The notes: generated from the letters alone by a model not told the origin. 64,000 bases of DNA from Salvia splendens (GCF_004379255.2 NC_056036.1:40759576-40823575); one strand, 5' to 3'; shown: positions 11,001 to 23,562, counted from the first letter of the stretch. A program made the numbers and translations.

Positions 11001-12913
11001 CCAATGAAATGAACAATCTTGGTTTGAGCTTGTGTAACCTCTCGACCAGATCACTTCAGAGATTACGCAATGAGGTATTGCCTTATATTTATATTTTTAT
11101 TTCATGTTATAATTTCCATCCTTTTGGTTTCTGTGCATATGGACTCATTTTTTCTATCTCGACAGTCTCTGGAAGTGTGGTTAGTCTGTAATACCAAAAT
11201 GCTGCCAACGTCATATTTGGACATGTTTAATTCATCGCTGTTGTTTCTGATTCAAGCAAACTGAGTCCTATGAAGAATAATATTTATGCTTGTCTTGATG
11301 CAATAACATATACATGTACTCAACAGGAATGTTGCACATTGCAGCTTATTTTTGAGGATACAAAATGCACTTAATATTTTTTTTTATCATTATACAGTTC
11401 TGATAGTGTTCAGGACCCGAGCAAGTTACAAATTACAACTTACAAGTGGGAAAAATGAAATTTGAAAGCCAGAGAAGGGTTGAAAATGTTATTCCGAAAA
11501 TTAATTGCATAAATGAACCATCTGCTATAATAACTTTCTAGAGGGACTTGATCCTTATTCCTGTCTTAGCCTTGTCAAATATTAATGGATCCTCAAGTGG
11601 CCAAACACTAACACATGATATGTACAAATAGAAGATGGCCTCTGATGGAAAAAAGAACAAAGACAATCTTCCCACCCTAAACCCTAATGAACCAAACTCC
11701 TTCATTGGCTAGACAAGGATCTGAGGATCACTGTCAAATTCTGGGTAGTTGTGCAGATCTCTCTCACATTGTGGGTGACACAAGGGGAACAAGCAAGATT
11801 AGGTCTATTAGCTAATAATATGTGGTTAGGGTGAGAATGATGTTCTTACTTCACAGGGTTGATGACTAGGATATGGTTTAGTATATACTGGGTTTTCAAA
11901 ACGACCAAAATACTATTGTGCTTCCATTTGTATCTCCTTTTACATATCATGACAAGAAAAGGCCTCTGGTTGACAGGTGGCAATGCATCAATGGTTGCAT
12001 CAAAATATGGCCGCAGTGGCATCTATGTATGAGGACCGATTTGACCTTTGTATACTTGAAAGTCAGCCTACTGAGTCCAGAGGCAGTGAGACTGAACTTT
12101 TTGGTTGGTTAAAGAAGATTAGTTTTATGAGATCAGATTCCGTATCATCAGCACTACGTTATGTTAATATCAATACCATATCTGTACCTGTTAAAAGGAC
12201 CAAGGAATTGAGGGCCTTGGTTGGGTGGTACGTTCTACTCTGTTTACCGTTCACTTGTTATTTATCTGCGTGGCTGAGTTACTAAGCTCATATTTTTTCA
12301 TGGTGGTTTTATATTAATACATGCACTCATTTCTACATTCATTCCAAAATAAATTTGGTAGTATATTTTCAGTAAGTCCAGAAGCGAAATATGGCCCAAT
12401 TGCAAATATCTGCTGGGATATTTGTGGAAATTCAGATTCTTCAAAGTTTTGTATTTATGATGATTAAATGGCTTTGACAATCAACATTGTAGACTAATCT
12501 TATTTCACTGAAATGCTTCCTAGTAACATAAACTTTCCCGTGAAGGAAAGAAGATATCCCTCTCTTAGTAGGGAGTATGTAGTATCTCTGGAAAGTGCTT
12601 ATAATGCTGGAAGAATGGTTTTGTGGATGATTTTTTCTCGCTGCCTTTTCATGATTTCAATCTTTAGAATTTTTCTATAACACATTTAATGGACCCATTT
12701 TTTCGCATCTTCCTGCTCAATTATACACTGTTTTGCTGTTGCAGGAGGTACTACTTCAGTCTCTTCCTTGAACTGGCTGACATCAGCATGCCAATTGTCA
12801 AAAAGCTTGTTGCAAAAGTCAGTGATGCTATCTCGCTCGTCCTTGTCTGCTTGATAGGAAGGTCACTGGGGCTAATCTATTCTGGAATTCGGAACGCCTT
12901 ACGACTGAAGTAA
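8051..12913 (+). CDS. Uncharacterised plastid-type membrane protein, 8 coding exons
   Basis: Proposed exons: 8051-8157, 9004-9324, 9453-9675, 9978-10124, 10225-10349, 10870-11074, 11977-12227 and 12745-12913. They sum to 1548 nt, an unbroken frame of 515 residues with GT-AG introns throughout. The Arg/Lys/Ser-rich N-terminus (residues 36-75) followed by an Ala-rich stretch looks like a plastid transit region, but this is inference. A hydrophobic segment lies at about 95-116 (VPFIDQVLLLASISLTYM), the middle is soluble and helical, and a second hydrophobic segment lies near 487-505 (SLVLVCLIGRSLGLIYSG). The N-terminus has no Met-rich signal peptide. It resembles a conserved plant family of unknown function; I cannot name it securely. 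The first coding exon is the least certain because of upstream AUGs. Confidence 0.8.
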
Positions 12914-15900
12914 GGTACAAATAAGCCAGGTTGTCTGTTAACCTCATATGATGTTCCTGAATTCTTGAAATTTTTTGAAGGCTCTTTGAAGTAATATTGA
13001 CTTAGATATGATTCAAGACAAAAACTTCAACTCCTGCAGTTTGATTGTATTTACAATGGAACCTTCCTATATTTTTGAAGAACATACTGTAGAAGATTAT
13101 TTTGAAAATCTGTTTATTTCTGTAGTCTGTACATTTTCATTCTTATTTCGTTTCAATAATATAACCATAATGTGTGTGACAATTATGGTATGAAAATTAT
13201 ATTGAAAAATGCTTGTCTTCTACCAAAAACATGATGATGGATTAGAGCCTTAGATGGTTGGCTGTTTTTAGGCAAGATTTTGGACTTCTTATACTTAGCT
13301 GAGTTTGCTTAACTGGAAAAAATGTTAATATAAGACGATTCTTTTTCGTCTATCAATAGGTCATTGCCCTTTTTTCCTTATTGGGACGTCCCAAGGTAAG
13401 TGATATAGGAGTATCATCTTTTTGACAAATATTAACCCTTTTAACATCTCTTATATTTTATTATCTCTTCACTTATATACTGATTCTCTCTTTACTTTCT
13501 TAATTCTCGTGTCCAAAGTATCTCAATTAACTTGGGACGAAGTTAGTATTTTTATATATCTGTGATTGGAACCTAGCTGGAGTGGGAAGTAGGGATAGAG
13601 TGAGCAGAGGCAGCTGAGCAATGAGAAATTGAGAATGGAATATATTAGCCTAAAAGAAAAGTGATTCCATTTAGGCATGCAAGTGAAAGCTACATACATT
13701 CCTTTGACTGTAAAGTTGTTTTCAAGGTGATGATAAGATATTGCAGGATAATGAGATTTTTTTATTATGGCTATTTGCTCATGCATTATGTAGTAAAATG
13801 AACGTATGATTGTCTCTTTATAGTTTATACTATCCTGATTTTGTTGTTGAAAGAATTATTTATGAATTTGATTTTCATTTTTTTTAATTATGGTGTTTTA
13901 ACTGTGGAAAGTAATGGTGGGGGACATGAGAAAACGACATGCAATAGCTAATTATAATAGTAATAATTCTTTCTAAAAGACCAAAAAAACAAAGGTACAT
14001 TTGGGATAAACCCTTTTTCTTTGTGACCCACCAATCTTTACACGACATGAAAATCTTTCTAAAGAAACTTCTTCATTTTCAATTTACTTATTTTAATCAA
14101 TTTCTTGTTTCCCACATCTCTATAAAGTGAAACCTCACTCTTTCATAGAAAGGGGAGAACAAATAGAGAAAAAAATCAGTGGACGATTATCAACTTTTAC
14201 CTTTGTATGCATCACATTTAGTTAAACATAGGTCACCATGAAATGTGTTCATTTTTATTAAATGACATGAAACGTTAATTGTTTGGTACAATTTCTACAA
14301 AAATTACTTCATTCTTTGCCCCCTTTGAAGTTGTTTGATTGTTGAATCCTAAATAGATTTGAGTTTAGATTATACTCCATGATTTCTCCAATAATTTAGA
14401 GGGTGTTTGGCTAAACTTATGTTAGACTTGGGCATTTTGAATGTTTCAATAGTTCATATATATGTTGGGATGATTCAACTTACAATAAAGATTTTAATTT
14501 GAAACTTTATCAACAGTAAAAAATTATTGGACGCATTATTCGTTGGAAGTCGTTGATTTCTAAGAGAGCACTAGAGATATGTGGTGGTCGACATATGATT
14601 GTGATGTCTTCATTTTATTTTTTCAATAATTTAGTTTGGACATAGCTGTATGATTTGAAGCTAGACAAGATCATCAGAGAAAACTTGGGTTTCCTAAAAG
14701 AGGAGTATAATATAATGATTTTTCCATCAATAGCCATATTGAAAATTTTGAAATCTCAACTTCCATAGACATTTCAAGTAAATGGGGAAAAAGTAATATA
14801 CTAGTAAATAATTGGAACATTCATTTAAGTCATTCACTTCTTAACTTTCCTTTATTGTAGATTTATTTAGGCTATAACACTAGAATTTTATTATGCTTAA
14901 TAAGTAGGCAATGAGGATATTTACAAGGAAAAATTATTGGGTCACTGGATTACCAAGAGAACTCTAATATAATGCTTTTTCCTCATAGAATTGTTGAAGA
15001 TTTCTAAATTTGAACTTACATAGATGGGTAACTTAGGCAATAAAAAATAAACCCCAAATGAATAATAAAAATATATGATTATCATTATCTAAGGATGAAT
15101 TATCTGGCATTGATTTATCTGATTAAGAAGAAAAAACAGTTGATTAAAAAGTGATGGGACCTGTTGAATTGAAATTGATCATGGAAAATAAAAGTAGCAT
15201 AGTAATAGGGTAGATCAATAGTCAATATCACGACAATTTGTCTCTATATATACTATACATATAATACTACTTAAATTGTTATTACTGTTTTACCTAAAAC
15301 AGGCTATAGTTAATCTGTATCTTCTGATCCATGACTAGAACCAAATTGTTTGATTAAGAAAAGACGACTTAGTTTTGTAAACAATGATCAATAATATTTT
15401 CTCATTTACTCGTATGATGACTCAAACCTTTTACTTATTGAATCGATGAATGAGAACCGTCTTACCAACTAAGTTGCGCTTTGTTAATTGTGTGGTTGGA
15501 TACAGTGAAGTAGGTCTTAGCAGGAGTCGAAAGGCAGAGGCAGTGGTGCGACAGCTGTCACTAACAATATGAATCTCAATGTCTAGGGTAGGAGTGAAGC
15601 TTTCGCACCGTGAAATTGACAACTTCAAAGGCCAAATTTAATTAATGTTTTTAATATAAAAAAATTTCATTGAAATTATAATTTTGTTTTGCCTTTTATG
15701 TATTTTGCATGCTTTTTTATTTAAGTGATTTATTTCTTTTTATGACAATAGTATATACCATTAATGATCCTGTTTCAGCAAAGATCTCAAATAGTATAGG
15801 TGACAAATGATATACATGAAACAGAAGAGCGATTTTAGGTTTTACACATCATAATTGCATATTGCTTACCTCATATTGTTGACATATTTGCACATAATAG

Positions 15901-17464
15901 TTTGAAAAATAATGCACCTAATACACGTAAAATCATGTGTGATCATCAAGTTATATACATCAACGGAAACTGCATTAATTTAATTGTCTATATCTTATCG
16001 TGTCTGGTCTCGAAAAGTTGAATATCATTTCCTAATTTCTGGGTGACCAAAAACAAATCATGTTCTTAATGATAATGTCATTATGAGATTTCTTCTCCAT
16101 TGACTTTAGACGTAAATTGTCGAAAATGGAAGCATAGGCACATGAGATGTATATTCCTCTTAAAGAACGCATTTTTTGTTTGACACATAATTTTGTGTAA
16201 TACACTATATTCGTCCCAGTATAATTGAGACGTTTCTTTTTAGTGTGAAGCTTAAGAAATTAATTGATGTTTAAAGATTAAAGTAAATATGGTAAAAATT
16301 TTGCAAACCTAAAGATAAGGAAATATTCACCTTCCTTAGGACAACTCGAAAATGTAAACTGTCCAATAATATTTATAAAAAATGGAATATATTCTCAACT
16401 CTCGATTATTTTTATAAGACAATATAGTATAGTACTTAAATATGATCCAATTCGTGGTATGTCATATGAATCCATTAAACTGTCATATTGGATTGTTGAG
16501 TTTCGGAAAATGGCCATGTAATTAGGTGAGACAAATAATTATATACTTCTATCTTCTTATTATAAGAAGGAATCAAAGAATTAATAGAAAAAATTATTTA
16601 TTTATTTATTTTTAAAAAAGAAAAGAGAAAAGGAGAGGTATGGGTGTGACGTGTGTGTCGTTGGGTCCCATGGCAAAGACAAGACCTTATTTTGGCCATT
16701 TGCTTTAAAAGAATACGAACCATGCATTTCACTCTGTCTCTCCTTTTTCTTTTTTCTAACTTATAGTACTCCCTATTTGATTTAATTTAATCTTTGCAAT
16801 ATCTTCATATTTGCTCAAAGTGCCAACCAACACTTTTTTCTTTGTTATGAAAATCAAACATGGTATAGTAGTTAACACAAATCTCTTTGTTTTTCAAACC
16901 TATTGTACTTGAATTGTGGTTGTTAAGTTCACATTAGTTATAATACAATAAGTTCTAGCTAGTCCTTTCTTATAAAATAAAAAGCTCTAATTCACCAAGG
17001 GCGAGTATGAGTACGAAACATGATCAGCAAAGTCCAAGCGCGCAGCATTCGACACATCAAAAGATAACAACTACTCTAAAAAGAAAGAGGGCAACCAAAG
17101 TACTAGGACAAAACCAAAAAGAACCAAGAAAGTAACAAGATTAAAGTTTTAGCTTAGTGTAACCTAAGGGGCGCGGTTGAGTGGCATAAAACTCATTAAT
17201 CCTTAACTAAATGTGATGATTCGGACCAAACTTATCACTGAAATTCTAGCTAGTCAATTTCAAGATCATTGAAATTCTATCTAGTCAATTTTATATCTTA
17301 ATTGGGTTGGAGAATCTAGCTAATAAGTGAAAATTAAATTTAAAAATAATATATTGAGATTGAAAGGGAAAAGAAGTTGATAATGCAACATTGAGTAACA
17401 TATTATGGAGAACTTTCATAACAAAAGCAAATGACAAAATGGCTAATTAATCCGGCAAACTTTA
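12914..17464. other. 4.5-kb AT-rich intergenic region
   Basis: Follows the end of the membrane-protein gene. Apart from Stowaway-like relics (13378-13547, and a single decayed end near 16210-16260 reading TTCGTCCCAGTATAATTGAG) it contains only short spurious ORFs, homopolymer runs and AT-rich DNA. No RNA gene was recognised. Confidence 0.6.
13378..13547. mobile_element. Degraded Stowaway-like MITE
   Basis: The right end AACTTGGGACGAAG reads on the other strand as CTTCGTCCCAAGTT followed by AATTGAGATACTTTGGACAC, a familiar Stowaway subterminal sequence. The left end GGGACGTCCCAAGGTAAGTG is only loosely complementary. No clear TA duplication remains. Confidence 0.4.
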
Positions 17465-17805
17465 GAGCATCCGCAGCGGTGGCGAAAGACGCCACCGCCG
17501 TCCGCGCCGTTGGCAAGGCGCAGGACCGCCGCCGCTGCAGCCGCGCCGCTGGCACGGCGCTGCTCGATGTATCGAGCACGTCCGTGCCAGCAGACGCACA
17601 CGTGGCGCGCTCCCATTCGTCAACGGCATAGCCGTTGTGTTTAAACTTTTTTTTATTTTTTTTTTTTAAAATCGGTATTTAATTATAAATAATGCTAAAA
17701 AATAAAAAAAAAATATTTTCCAAATCCCAAAAATATGGCCGTTTTTTTTCCCGTTTTTTCTGATTTTTTTTTTATTTTTTTTATTTTTTTTTCCCCAAAA
17801 TCATC

Positions 17806-17813
17806 TATAAATA
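17806..17813 (+). promoter_or_regulatory. TATA box of Harbinger transposase
   Basis: TATAAATA, 107 bp upstream of the ATG at 17920. Initiation would be expected about 30 bp downstream, giving a short leader rich in ATTCATC/TCTCATTC repeats. Confidence 0.6.
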
Positions 17814-17919
17814 CACACATTCATCATCCATTTATCACATCAAATCATCTCTCATTCATCTCTCATTCATAATTCTCATACAAACTATCAACACATTCAT
17901 CCCCCACTCAAAATCTCAA

Positions 17920-19206
17920 ATGGATTTCACCCATATTATGGCGGAAGCGGAACGCGAAGAACAAGAATACTACGAACAACATCGTGCCGCTTACGAAGCA
18001 TATGTCGCGGCGAATACCCCTGCTCCTCCTCCTCAACGAACCAGATCAAATCGACGGTACATCCATCGTGACCGGGAGGGAGCCCACGAAAGGCTCGTTG
18101 CCGACTACTTTGCCGACCAGCCGCGGTTTCCGGCAGATTACTTCAGGCGCCGTTTTCGCATGTCAAAGCGCTTGTTCATGCGAATTGTCAACACATTGTC
18201 CGCACGTGTTGAATACTTTCAAACATGTGTAGATGCAGCCGGCCGGCAAAGTATCACGGCATTGCAGAAGTGTACGTGTGCCATCCGACAACTCGCTACT
18301 GGGCAAACGACCGACATGTTCGACGAGTATTTGCATATCGGTGAGTCCACTGGAATCCTATGTTTAAAGAATTTTTGCGAGGGCGTTCGTTCTGCTTTTG
18401 GGGATGAATTCCTTCGAGCACCCACCACTGATGATTGCCAACGGTTGCTTCGTCTTCATGAATCAGTCCATGGCTTTCCCGGAATGCTTGGCAGCATTGA
18501 CTGCATGCATTGGAGGTGGAAGAATTGTCCGACTGCTTGGAGGGGGCAACACTTGAGCGGTCACAAAGGCGGCGGCCCAACGCTTATCCTTGAGGCGGTC
18601 GCCGACTACCGCCTATGGATTTGGCATGCATATTTCGGCGTTGCTGGATCCAACAACGACTTGAATGTGCTATATTCGTCACCACTCTTCAATGATGTGA
18701 TGAATGGTGTAGCACCGGCGATCGACTTCACCATCAACGGAAATATATACCGCATGGGTTACTATCTCGCCGATGGTATCTACCCAAGGTGGTCGACGTT
18801 CGTGAAGACGCTCCACAACCCGCACGACCCGAGACGGGTTCTTTTTGCGCAGCGTCAAGAGTCAGCGCGGAAAGATGTCGAAAGAGCCTTCGGGGTCCTT
18901 CAAGCTCGATTCAACATTGTGAAGGCCCCGGCTCGGCTGTGGTACGTGAATAATATCGCCGACATCATGTTCACGTGTATTATATTACACAACATGATTA
19001 TAGCCGACGAAGGGCCGAGGGCGGCTAGCTTCTACGACGAGGACGAAGCTGGAAGCTCAACAGCGAGGTCTCCCCTACGCCGAGGCGAGCATACGACGGT
19101 TGGCCAGAGGATCGAGACAAGACACACAATGCGCGATACTCGAATCCACAATCAACTACAAGAAGACCTAATCAACCACATGTGGGCGAAATTCGGCAAC
19201 GAGTAG
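17920..19206 (+). CDS. PIF/Harbinger DDE transposase, 428 aa, intact
   Basis: A DDE nuclease that cuts and pastes the element in the nucleus. The N-terminal region (about 70-95, FRRRFRMSKRLFMRIVNTL) carries the helix-rich block typical of the plant family. The catalytic domain (DDE_4 type) runs from about 190 to 360. The probable triad is D194 in GSIDCMHWRW, D247 in SNNDLNV and E321 in RKDVERAFGVL, and the YYLADGIYPRW motif lies at 281-291. The C-terminus ends NQLQEDLINHMWAKFGNE. There is no stop or frameshift, and the length is normal for plant Harbinger transposases. The ATG is preceded by a TATA box and a leader with no upstream ATG in the last 100 bp. It may supply transposase to the defective copies nearby. 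Confidence 0.95.
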   Translation: MDFTHIMAEAEREEQEYYEQHRAAYEAYVAANTPAPPPQRTRSNRRYIHRDREGAHERLVADYFADQPRFPADYFRRRFRMSKRLFMRIVNTLSARVEYFQTCVDAAGRQSITALQKCTCAIRQLATGQTTDMFDEYLHIGESTGILCLKNFCEGVRSAFGDEFLRAPTTDDCQRLLRLHESVHGFPGMLGSIDCMHWRWKNCPTAWRGQHLSGHKGGGPTLILEAVADYRLWIWHAYFGVAGSNNDLNVLYSSPLFNDVMNGVAPAIDFTINGNIYRMGYYLADGIYPRWSTFVKTLHNPHDPRRVLFAQRQESARKDVERAFGVLQARFNIVKAPARLWYVNNIADIMFTCIILHNMIIADEGPRAASFYDEDEAGSSTARSPLRRGEHTTVGQRIETRHTMRDTRIHNQLQEDLINHMWAKFGNE

Positions 19207-19489
19207 TGTCATTTTTAATTTTTAGGATTTTAATTATGTAATTTTTAATTTTTAGGATTTTAATTATGCAATGTTTAATTTTATTTGTCATTTGTAATAT
19301 TTATTGTGGGTTTTAAATGAATTTTAATATTATGGAAATGTTTTTGTGTAATTGAATTTTATATTAATTGTGCTCGTCCTTGCGGAAGAGCACAGTTGTG
19401 GGTGTTGTGCTCTTGCCAGAGAGCAGGCATGAATAGTACCGCTCGGGCCCACAACCGTGCCGCTGGCAAGAGCACGGTTGTGGATGCTC

Positions 19490-20654
19490 TTAAACTTTCA
19501 ATGTATTCTAATACGTATATTTTATAAATTCATATAATACCCTCACTTTTTTATTGTTTTCTATAAAATGTCTTAGTCATACCATTATGAATGGTGACGA
19601 AAAATTGATTCATCTAGCTGGATCTGATATGATATATTTAATGAAAAATGAAAAATGTCCTTAACTTTTAGAGTATTCCATAAAATGTCCACAACTTTCA
19701 CTTTTTTTAAACAAAAAAAATTTGAATTTTCAGTGTTTTCCACTTCATTTGTTTGTAATAAATAGATATATTTTTCATTTTTGGTCGACCATCAAAATTA
19801 GTCTCTATCTATTTATGGTAAATTTCTTTCTCTGATGAGACGAGTCTCATTTTCCACTACTTATTTTTTCTATATCTTTTTATCTTCATAAATTTTGTAA
19901 TAAAACTTGTATCGTCCACTACTAAGATTATTTTTTTGTGTACGCACCCCTCGAAATGACTCAAACCCCTTGATCATTTCAGCATGCTGAGATGAATCAG
20001 TTTTGGTCACAAAATTTTATATAGTGAGACATATTATGTAAAAGGAAAACTAAAAGTTGAGGGTACATTTATGAAAATTGAAGACATTTGATATACCAAC
20101 GTCAGGAACACAAAATACAAGTATTAATTATTACTTTTCTAGGTAGAATATTAGTAATTCTTATTTTAGTTTCACTACAAAATTACTGCAGTAATGAAAC
20201 TGTTTTTTCTTCTAATCTTCAGTTATGACTTAAAAAGCCTTAAACGTTGTATATATTTTATGTTGTTTCCCTCGAAAAGTGGTAGTCACATTTGGCAAAG
20301 AAAATGTATTTTGGAAATTTGGAATCAAACAAAGCTAGAGATAAAGCCATACAAATACACAACCTGAAAAGCAGGGCACAAAGTCAAATGTTACAGCCTT
20401 TATTTCATAAACACCACACCCCATATATTATTCCCCTAATCTTTCATCTTAAGCTAAATTTCTTTTCTTCACCAAATGTGTATGGAATTTCAAAACCCCT
20501 TTTTCCACACACCACTTTAATTTAGCCCTAAATCACAAATCTTGTTTTCTTCCTTTGGCTTGATTTCCTCAAACCACAACTTTTTTTCTTTGTGGTTAAT
20601 GGATATTGATTTGTCATCATCAATTGGGGGTGTAGGTTTTTCAAAAAATCTTGC
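19490..20654. other. Intergenic region upstream of the CLE gene
   Basis: AT-rich DNA. The last few hundred bases (20.3-20.65 kb) are presumably the promoter and leader of the CLE gene, with pyrimidine-rich tracts (TTTCTTTTCTTCACC, TTGTTTTCTTCC) just before the ATG. No element ends were defined. Confidence 0.5.
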
Positions 20655-20930
20655 ATGGCAAAGAGATTGAAATCCAATTCTTCTTCTTTTTCAACTTTTT
20701 TCTTGTTTTTGGTGTTCATCCTCTTCATCTTTGCTAGCCTTGTGAACTCTTCAAAACCCTCATCTTCAAGCATGGCTTCAACTAGCAATACTCTTCCTTC
20801 TCATCATACGAGTGCGAAAACGAATGGTTTTCGCCCCAAGAAGAAGGAGCATCGGAGATCGAAAAGAGGGGAGTTTGAAGCAAGTGATCATGAAGTTCCA
20901 AGTGGTCCAAACCCTATTTCAAACAGGTAA
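20655..20930 (+). CDS. CLE41/44-like: CLE41/CLE44-type prepropeptide encoding TDIF
   Basis: A single-exon 91-residue secreted peptide precursor. Residues 1-32 form a signal peptide with hydrophobic core FFLFLVFILFIFASLV (15-30). A variable Ser/Lys-rich spacer follows, then basic RRSKRG (67-72). The CLE box is at residues 79-90, HEVPSGPNPISN, identical to TDIF (tracheary element differentiation inhibitory factor), with prolines at peptide positions 4 and 7 that are hydroxylated in the mature peptide. One trailing Arg (R91) remains to be trimmed. In known plants TDIF is made in phloem, is perceived by the receptor kinase TDR/PXY, maintains vascular stem cells and blocks xylem differentiation. 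Identity is very firm; whether it corresponds to CLE41 or CLE44 cannot be told. Confidence 0.95.
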   Translation: MAKRLKSNSSSFSTFFLFLVFILFIFASLVNSSKPSSSSMASTSNTLPSHHTSAKTNGFRPKKKEHRRSKRGEFEASDHEVPSGPNPISNR

Positions 20931-22966
20931 TTATTGATATGGAGATGAAGAAGATGAAGAAGATGATATTTTGTTGTTGCTGTCATCGCTTTCAGTTATT
21001 ATTACAGCTTTATATCGTTTGTTAAATTGTCTCTTCTCTCTATCAAAGACTACTATTTGTGATCAGTGAGAAGCTTGTTACACCTTTCTTTTGTGTGTAA
21101 ACTTTTGGATTCATGTTTTCCATTAGAATTGTATAGTTAGAGATATATATTACATGGATTTATATATATATTTGTTCATGTCTCTGCTAATGTTCTGATG
21201 TATTTGTTGAATTTGAGAACAATTTTTTTAGTGTAATCTTCTGTTAAAAGTGGCATTAATTTTCTCCATCTCTCTCTACATTTTGGAGTTGATTATTATA
21301 ATCAGCATAGATCCTTTTGGTTAAACTTTCCATCACATGGTATTAATGATGCAATTAAACTCATGTAAATTCACAAATTAAAATTGGCTGAACGAGAAAA
21401 GTAGTTATTGTGTGTGTTTGTGTGTTTATTTCTAAGTTTGGGTGCATTGGATTGATAGGAAGGAATCAATTTGGGAACAAAATATTTTACTATTTCATTT
21501 CATTTATCTAATATGGTTAAATTTATATGTTGATTGTTGACATAAAAACTTTTGTGCGGCGCCGTTGGTAGTTTTCGATTAGAGATAAAGAATCTAGCTA
21601 ATACGGTTGAACATGATTAGTCGGATTCCGCCGAAGACGGCGTTGGGTACACCTGTGGTTAAACTAAAAAAATCTAGCTAATATAGTTAATTATTAGTGA
21701 TTACAATTTAATGTACATATATACTATGTATGGAGATATAGCAGATTTATCGTGCTAAATAAAAAATTAAAATGAAAGATTTAGGGCAATTAATGGTGAG
21801 TAAAGTGGTGGGTGACAAAACTTTTGTTGTTTTGCTGGATAGTCATTTGAATGGCTTTGAACTTTGCTTTTGTCTTCTCAACTACAGAATCCAAATAATT
21901 AAAGTTGATATGTACAAAAAGCTAGCTATAATCACCCTATCATTTCATAATCACCACTCAACAACTTCTTTACTTCATATACCCTCTATCATTCATATAT
22001 ACATGTAATAATGTAGACTGTCATTAGAATTCACTGATTTTTTCATTTTATTAAACTATTATTAACGAATAGTCACATGATATTATAAATTTCCGTTTGA
22101 TAAGAAAGGTGAGATATAAAAAGATAAGTGAATTAAGTTAAGTAATGCGGGCTTTATGTCAATATATGGGGGAATAAAATTTTCGTGATTGTTTGGTAGG
22201 TGAGAAATTATCTAAATTTGTGTATTAGATAATACACGAAATGACACAATTGCCCATCTTTTGCAATGAGTAGTAGACAAGGTAATTACCTCTATCAAAC
22301 AATTGAAATTTGACTAAGCAACAACGCAGCCCCACTGAGAATCCAGAGTCATTTGAAGAGCAAACAATGTATTTTTGGTAGGCCGAGATAGGCCCTTGAG
22401 TTTTGCCGGGCTTTGAGTTAAATATTTCTGTGTTATCAAACAAACAGGAAAGTCCGGATATAAATCTATATCTTGGCATTACAACCTTATCAAACATGCC
22501 TAGTACTACTCTAGAAACTTCGATAACGAAAATAATAGGGTAAGTATTAGTAGGAAATTGTTAATGATTCTCAAAATATAATTTCAGTCGGTTAAATTGA
22601 GTGAGTCGAATTTTATCGAGTTCGTAAAAATGAATTCCTTTTTTTTTTGCATAAACAATAATTTTTGAAATTCATACGTATAACTATTTAATTCGTTCCA
22701 TACACAATTTTTATAGCTCTGTTATATCGTTCAATCCATTCATTTTAGAACATTAACAACATGATTGAAAGTTAACTAAATTAATTACCTGTGAGAATTA
22801 CGATGGGGAATTACTATGCTATTTTTTTTAACTTTCATTAACTGAGGCGTAAAATGAGCATAAGGTAGTTAAATTGATTGAGTGACAGTTATTGAGATAT
22901 AAACGGAATCATAAGATAATTGAGGCATAAAATGAAGAACGGAAAAATGTGATAATGTCGAGTAGG
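20931..22966. other. Intergenic region downstream of the CLE gene
   Basis: The first 300 bp are the likely 3' untranslated region of the CLE gene. The rest is AT-rich with two copies of the motif AATCTAGCTAATA(C/T) (about 21590 and 21670). A candidate MITE at 22.1-22.5 kb is listed separately. No coding region was found. Confidence 0.5.
22092..22498. mobile_element. Candidate MITE with GTTTGATAAG ends
   Basis: CCGTTTGATAAGAAAGGTGA near 22094 is opposed near 22498 by the complement of GCATGTTTGATAAGGTTGTA. Both ends share the GTTTGATAAG core and lie about 400 bp apart. An internal palindrome GTGTATTAGATAATACAC lies at about 22220-22237. The target duplication is unclear, so the superfamily is open. 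Confidence 0.35.
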
Positions 22967-23351
22967 TAGGCTTGGTTAATCGGTCGGTTATGTTAATAGA
23001 AGAACCGGTTAATCGGTTAACCGAAAAAAAAAATGATGTGCGGAAAAAAATTGCTAATCAAGCGAGTTTAAACTTGTGACTACCCGTCACAATGAGGCGA
23101 GCATTCTATCCACAAAGCTGCATGATTTTTTTATAACCTAAAACGAGTCACTTTTTTTTTCATTAAAAATTAATACTATATTTTTTTTATCTTATTTTAT
23201 TCTCTCACCTACTCCATTCTCTCTTCTTACCTTTTTTCTCTTATATTTTATTTTATTTTCAAACACTCCTTAAATATAGTATCAATTTCTTAAATATTGT
23301 GCCCCAAATTACCGATTAATCGAGAAACGACTTACCGATTAATCATCCCTA
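22967..23351. mobile_element. Degraded hAT-like MITE
   Basis: Left end TAGGCTTGGTTAATCGGTCG and right end the complement of TAGGGATGATTAATCGGTAA, with further CGGTTAACCG and CCGATTAATCG motifs inside each end. The flanks CGAGTAGG (22959-22966) and CCAATAGG (23352-23359) match at 6 of 8 positions, consistent with an old 8-bp hAT duplication. It lies 120 bp upstream of the NSN1 promoter motifs. Non-coding. Confidence 0.5.
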
Positions 23352-23471
23352 CCAATAGGTTTGGTTTGTATGCGCTAGTCTTAGAAAATGATTATTTTCA
23401 CAACACAAAGGGATCCGCTTAGGGTTGGGCTTTTATTAAAATTAGGCCTTTTATTACCGAATATAAGAGTC

Positions 23472-23562
23472 GGCCCATCAAAATCACAGCTACCCGACCC
23501 GCCCATATTGTACCCAATTCACTTTTCTTTGAATTGAAGAGCGGCTGTAACCATAAACCCTA
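23472..23562 (+). promoter_or_regulatory. NSN1 promoter: site-II-like element and telo-box
   Basis: GGCCCA at 23472-23477 (site-II-like TGGGCC core) and AAACCCTA at 23555-23562 (telo-box), 40 bp before the NSN1 ATG. The pair is the known promoter signature of plant ribosomal-protein and ribosome-biogenesis genes, which fits a nucleolar GTPase. Further TGGGC occurs upstream near 23425. The motifs are seen directly; their use here is inferred. Confidence 0.65.

Larger units (their letters stand above)
17465..19489 (+). mobile_element. PIF/Harbinger element with intact transposase
   Basis: Ends are GAGCATCCGCAGCGGTG at 17465 and the complement of GAGCATCCACAACCGTG ending at 19489, both flanked by TTA (17462-17464 and 19490-19492). 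Length is 2025 bp. It holds one uninterrupted transposase gene with its own TATA box. The GC-rich flanks (CGCCGCCGCTGCAGCC region at 17.5 kb, repeated GTGCTCTTGCC motifs near 19.4 kb) are subterminal. No Myb-like ORF1 is present, so it would need that protein from elsewhere. Confidence 0.95.

Noticed and set aside
15431..15628. 65-aa minus-strand ORF in intergenic DNA
   Set aside because: No recognisable domain, no splice continuation and no promoter signals.
22240..22500. 90-aa minus-strand ORF
   Set aside because: Lies within a candidate MITE; no coding evidence.
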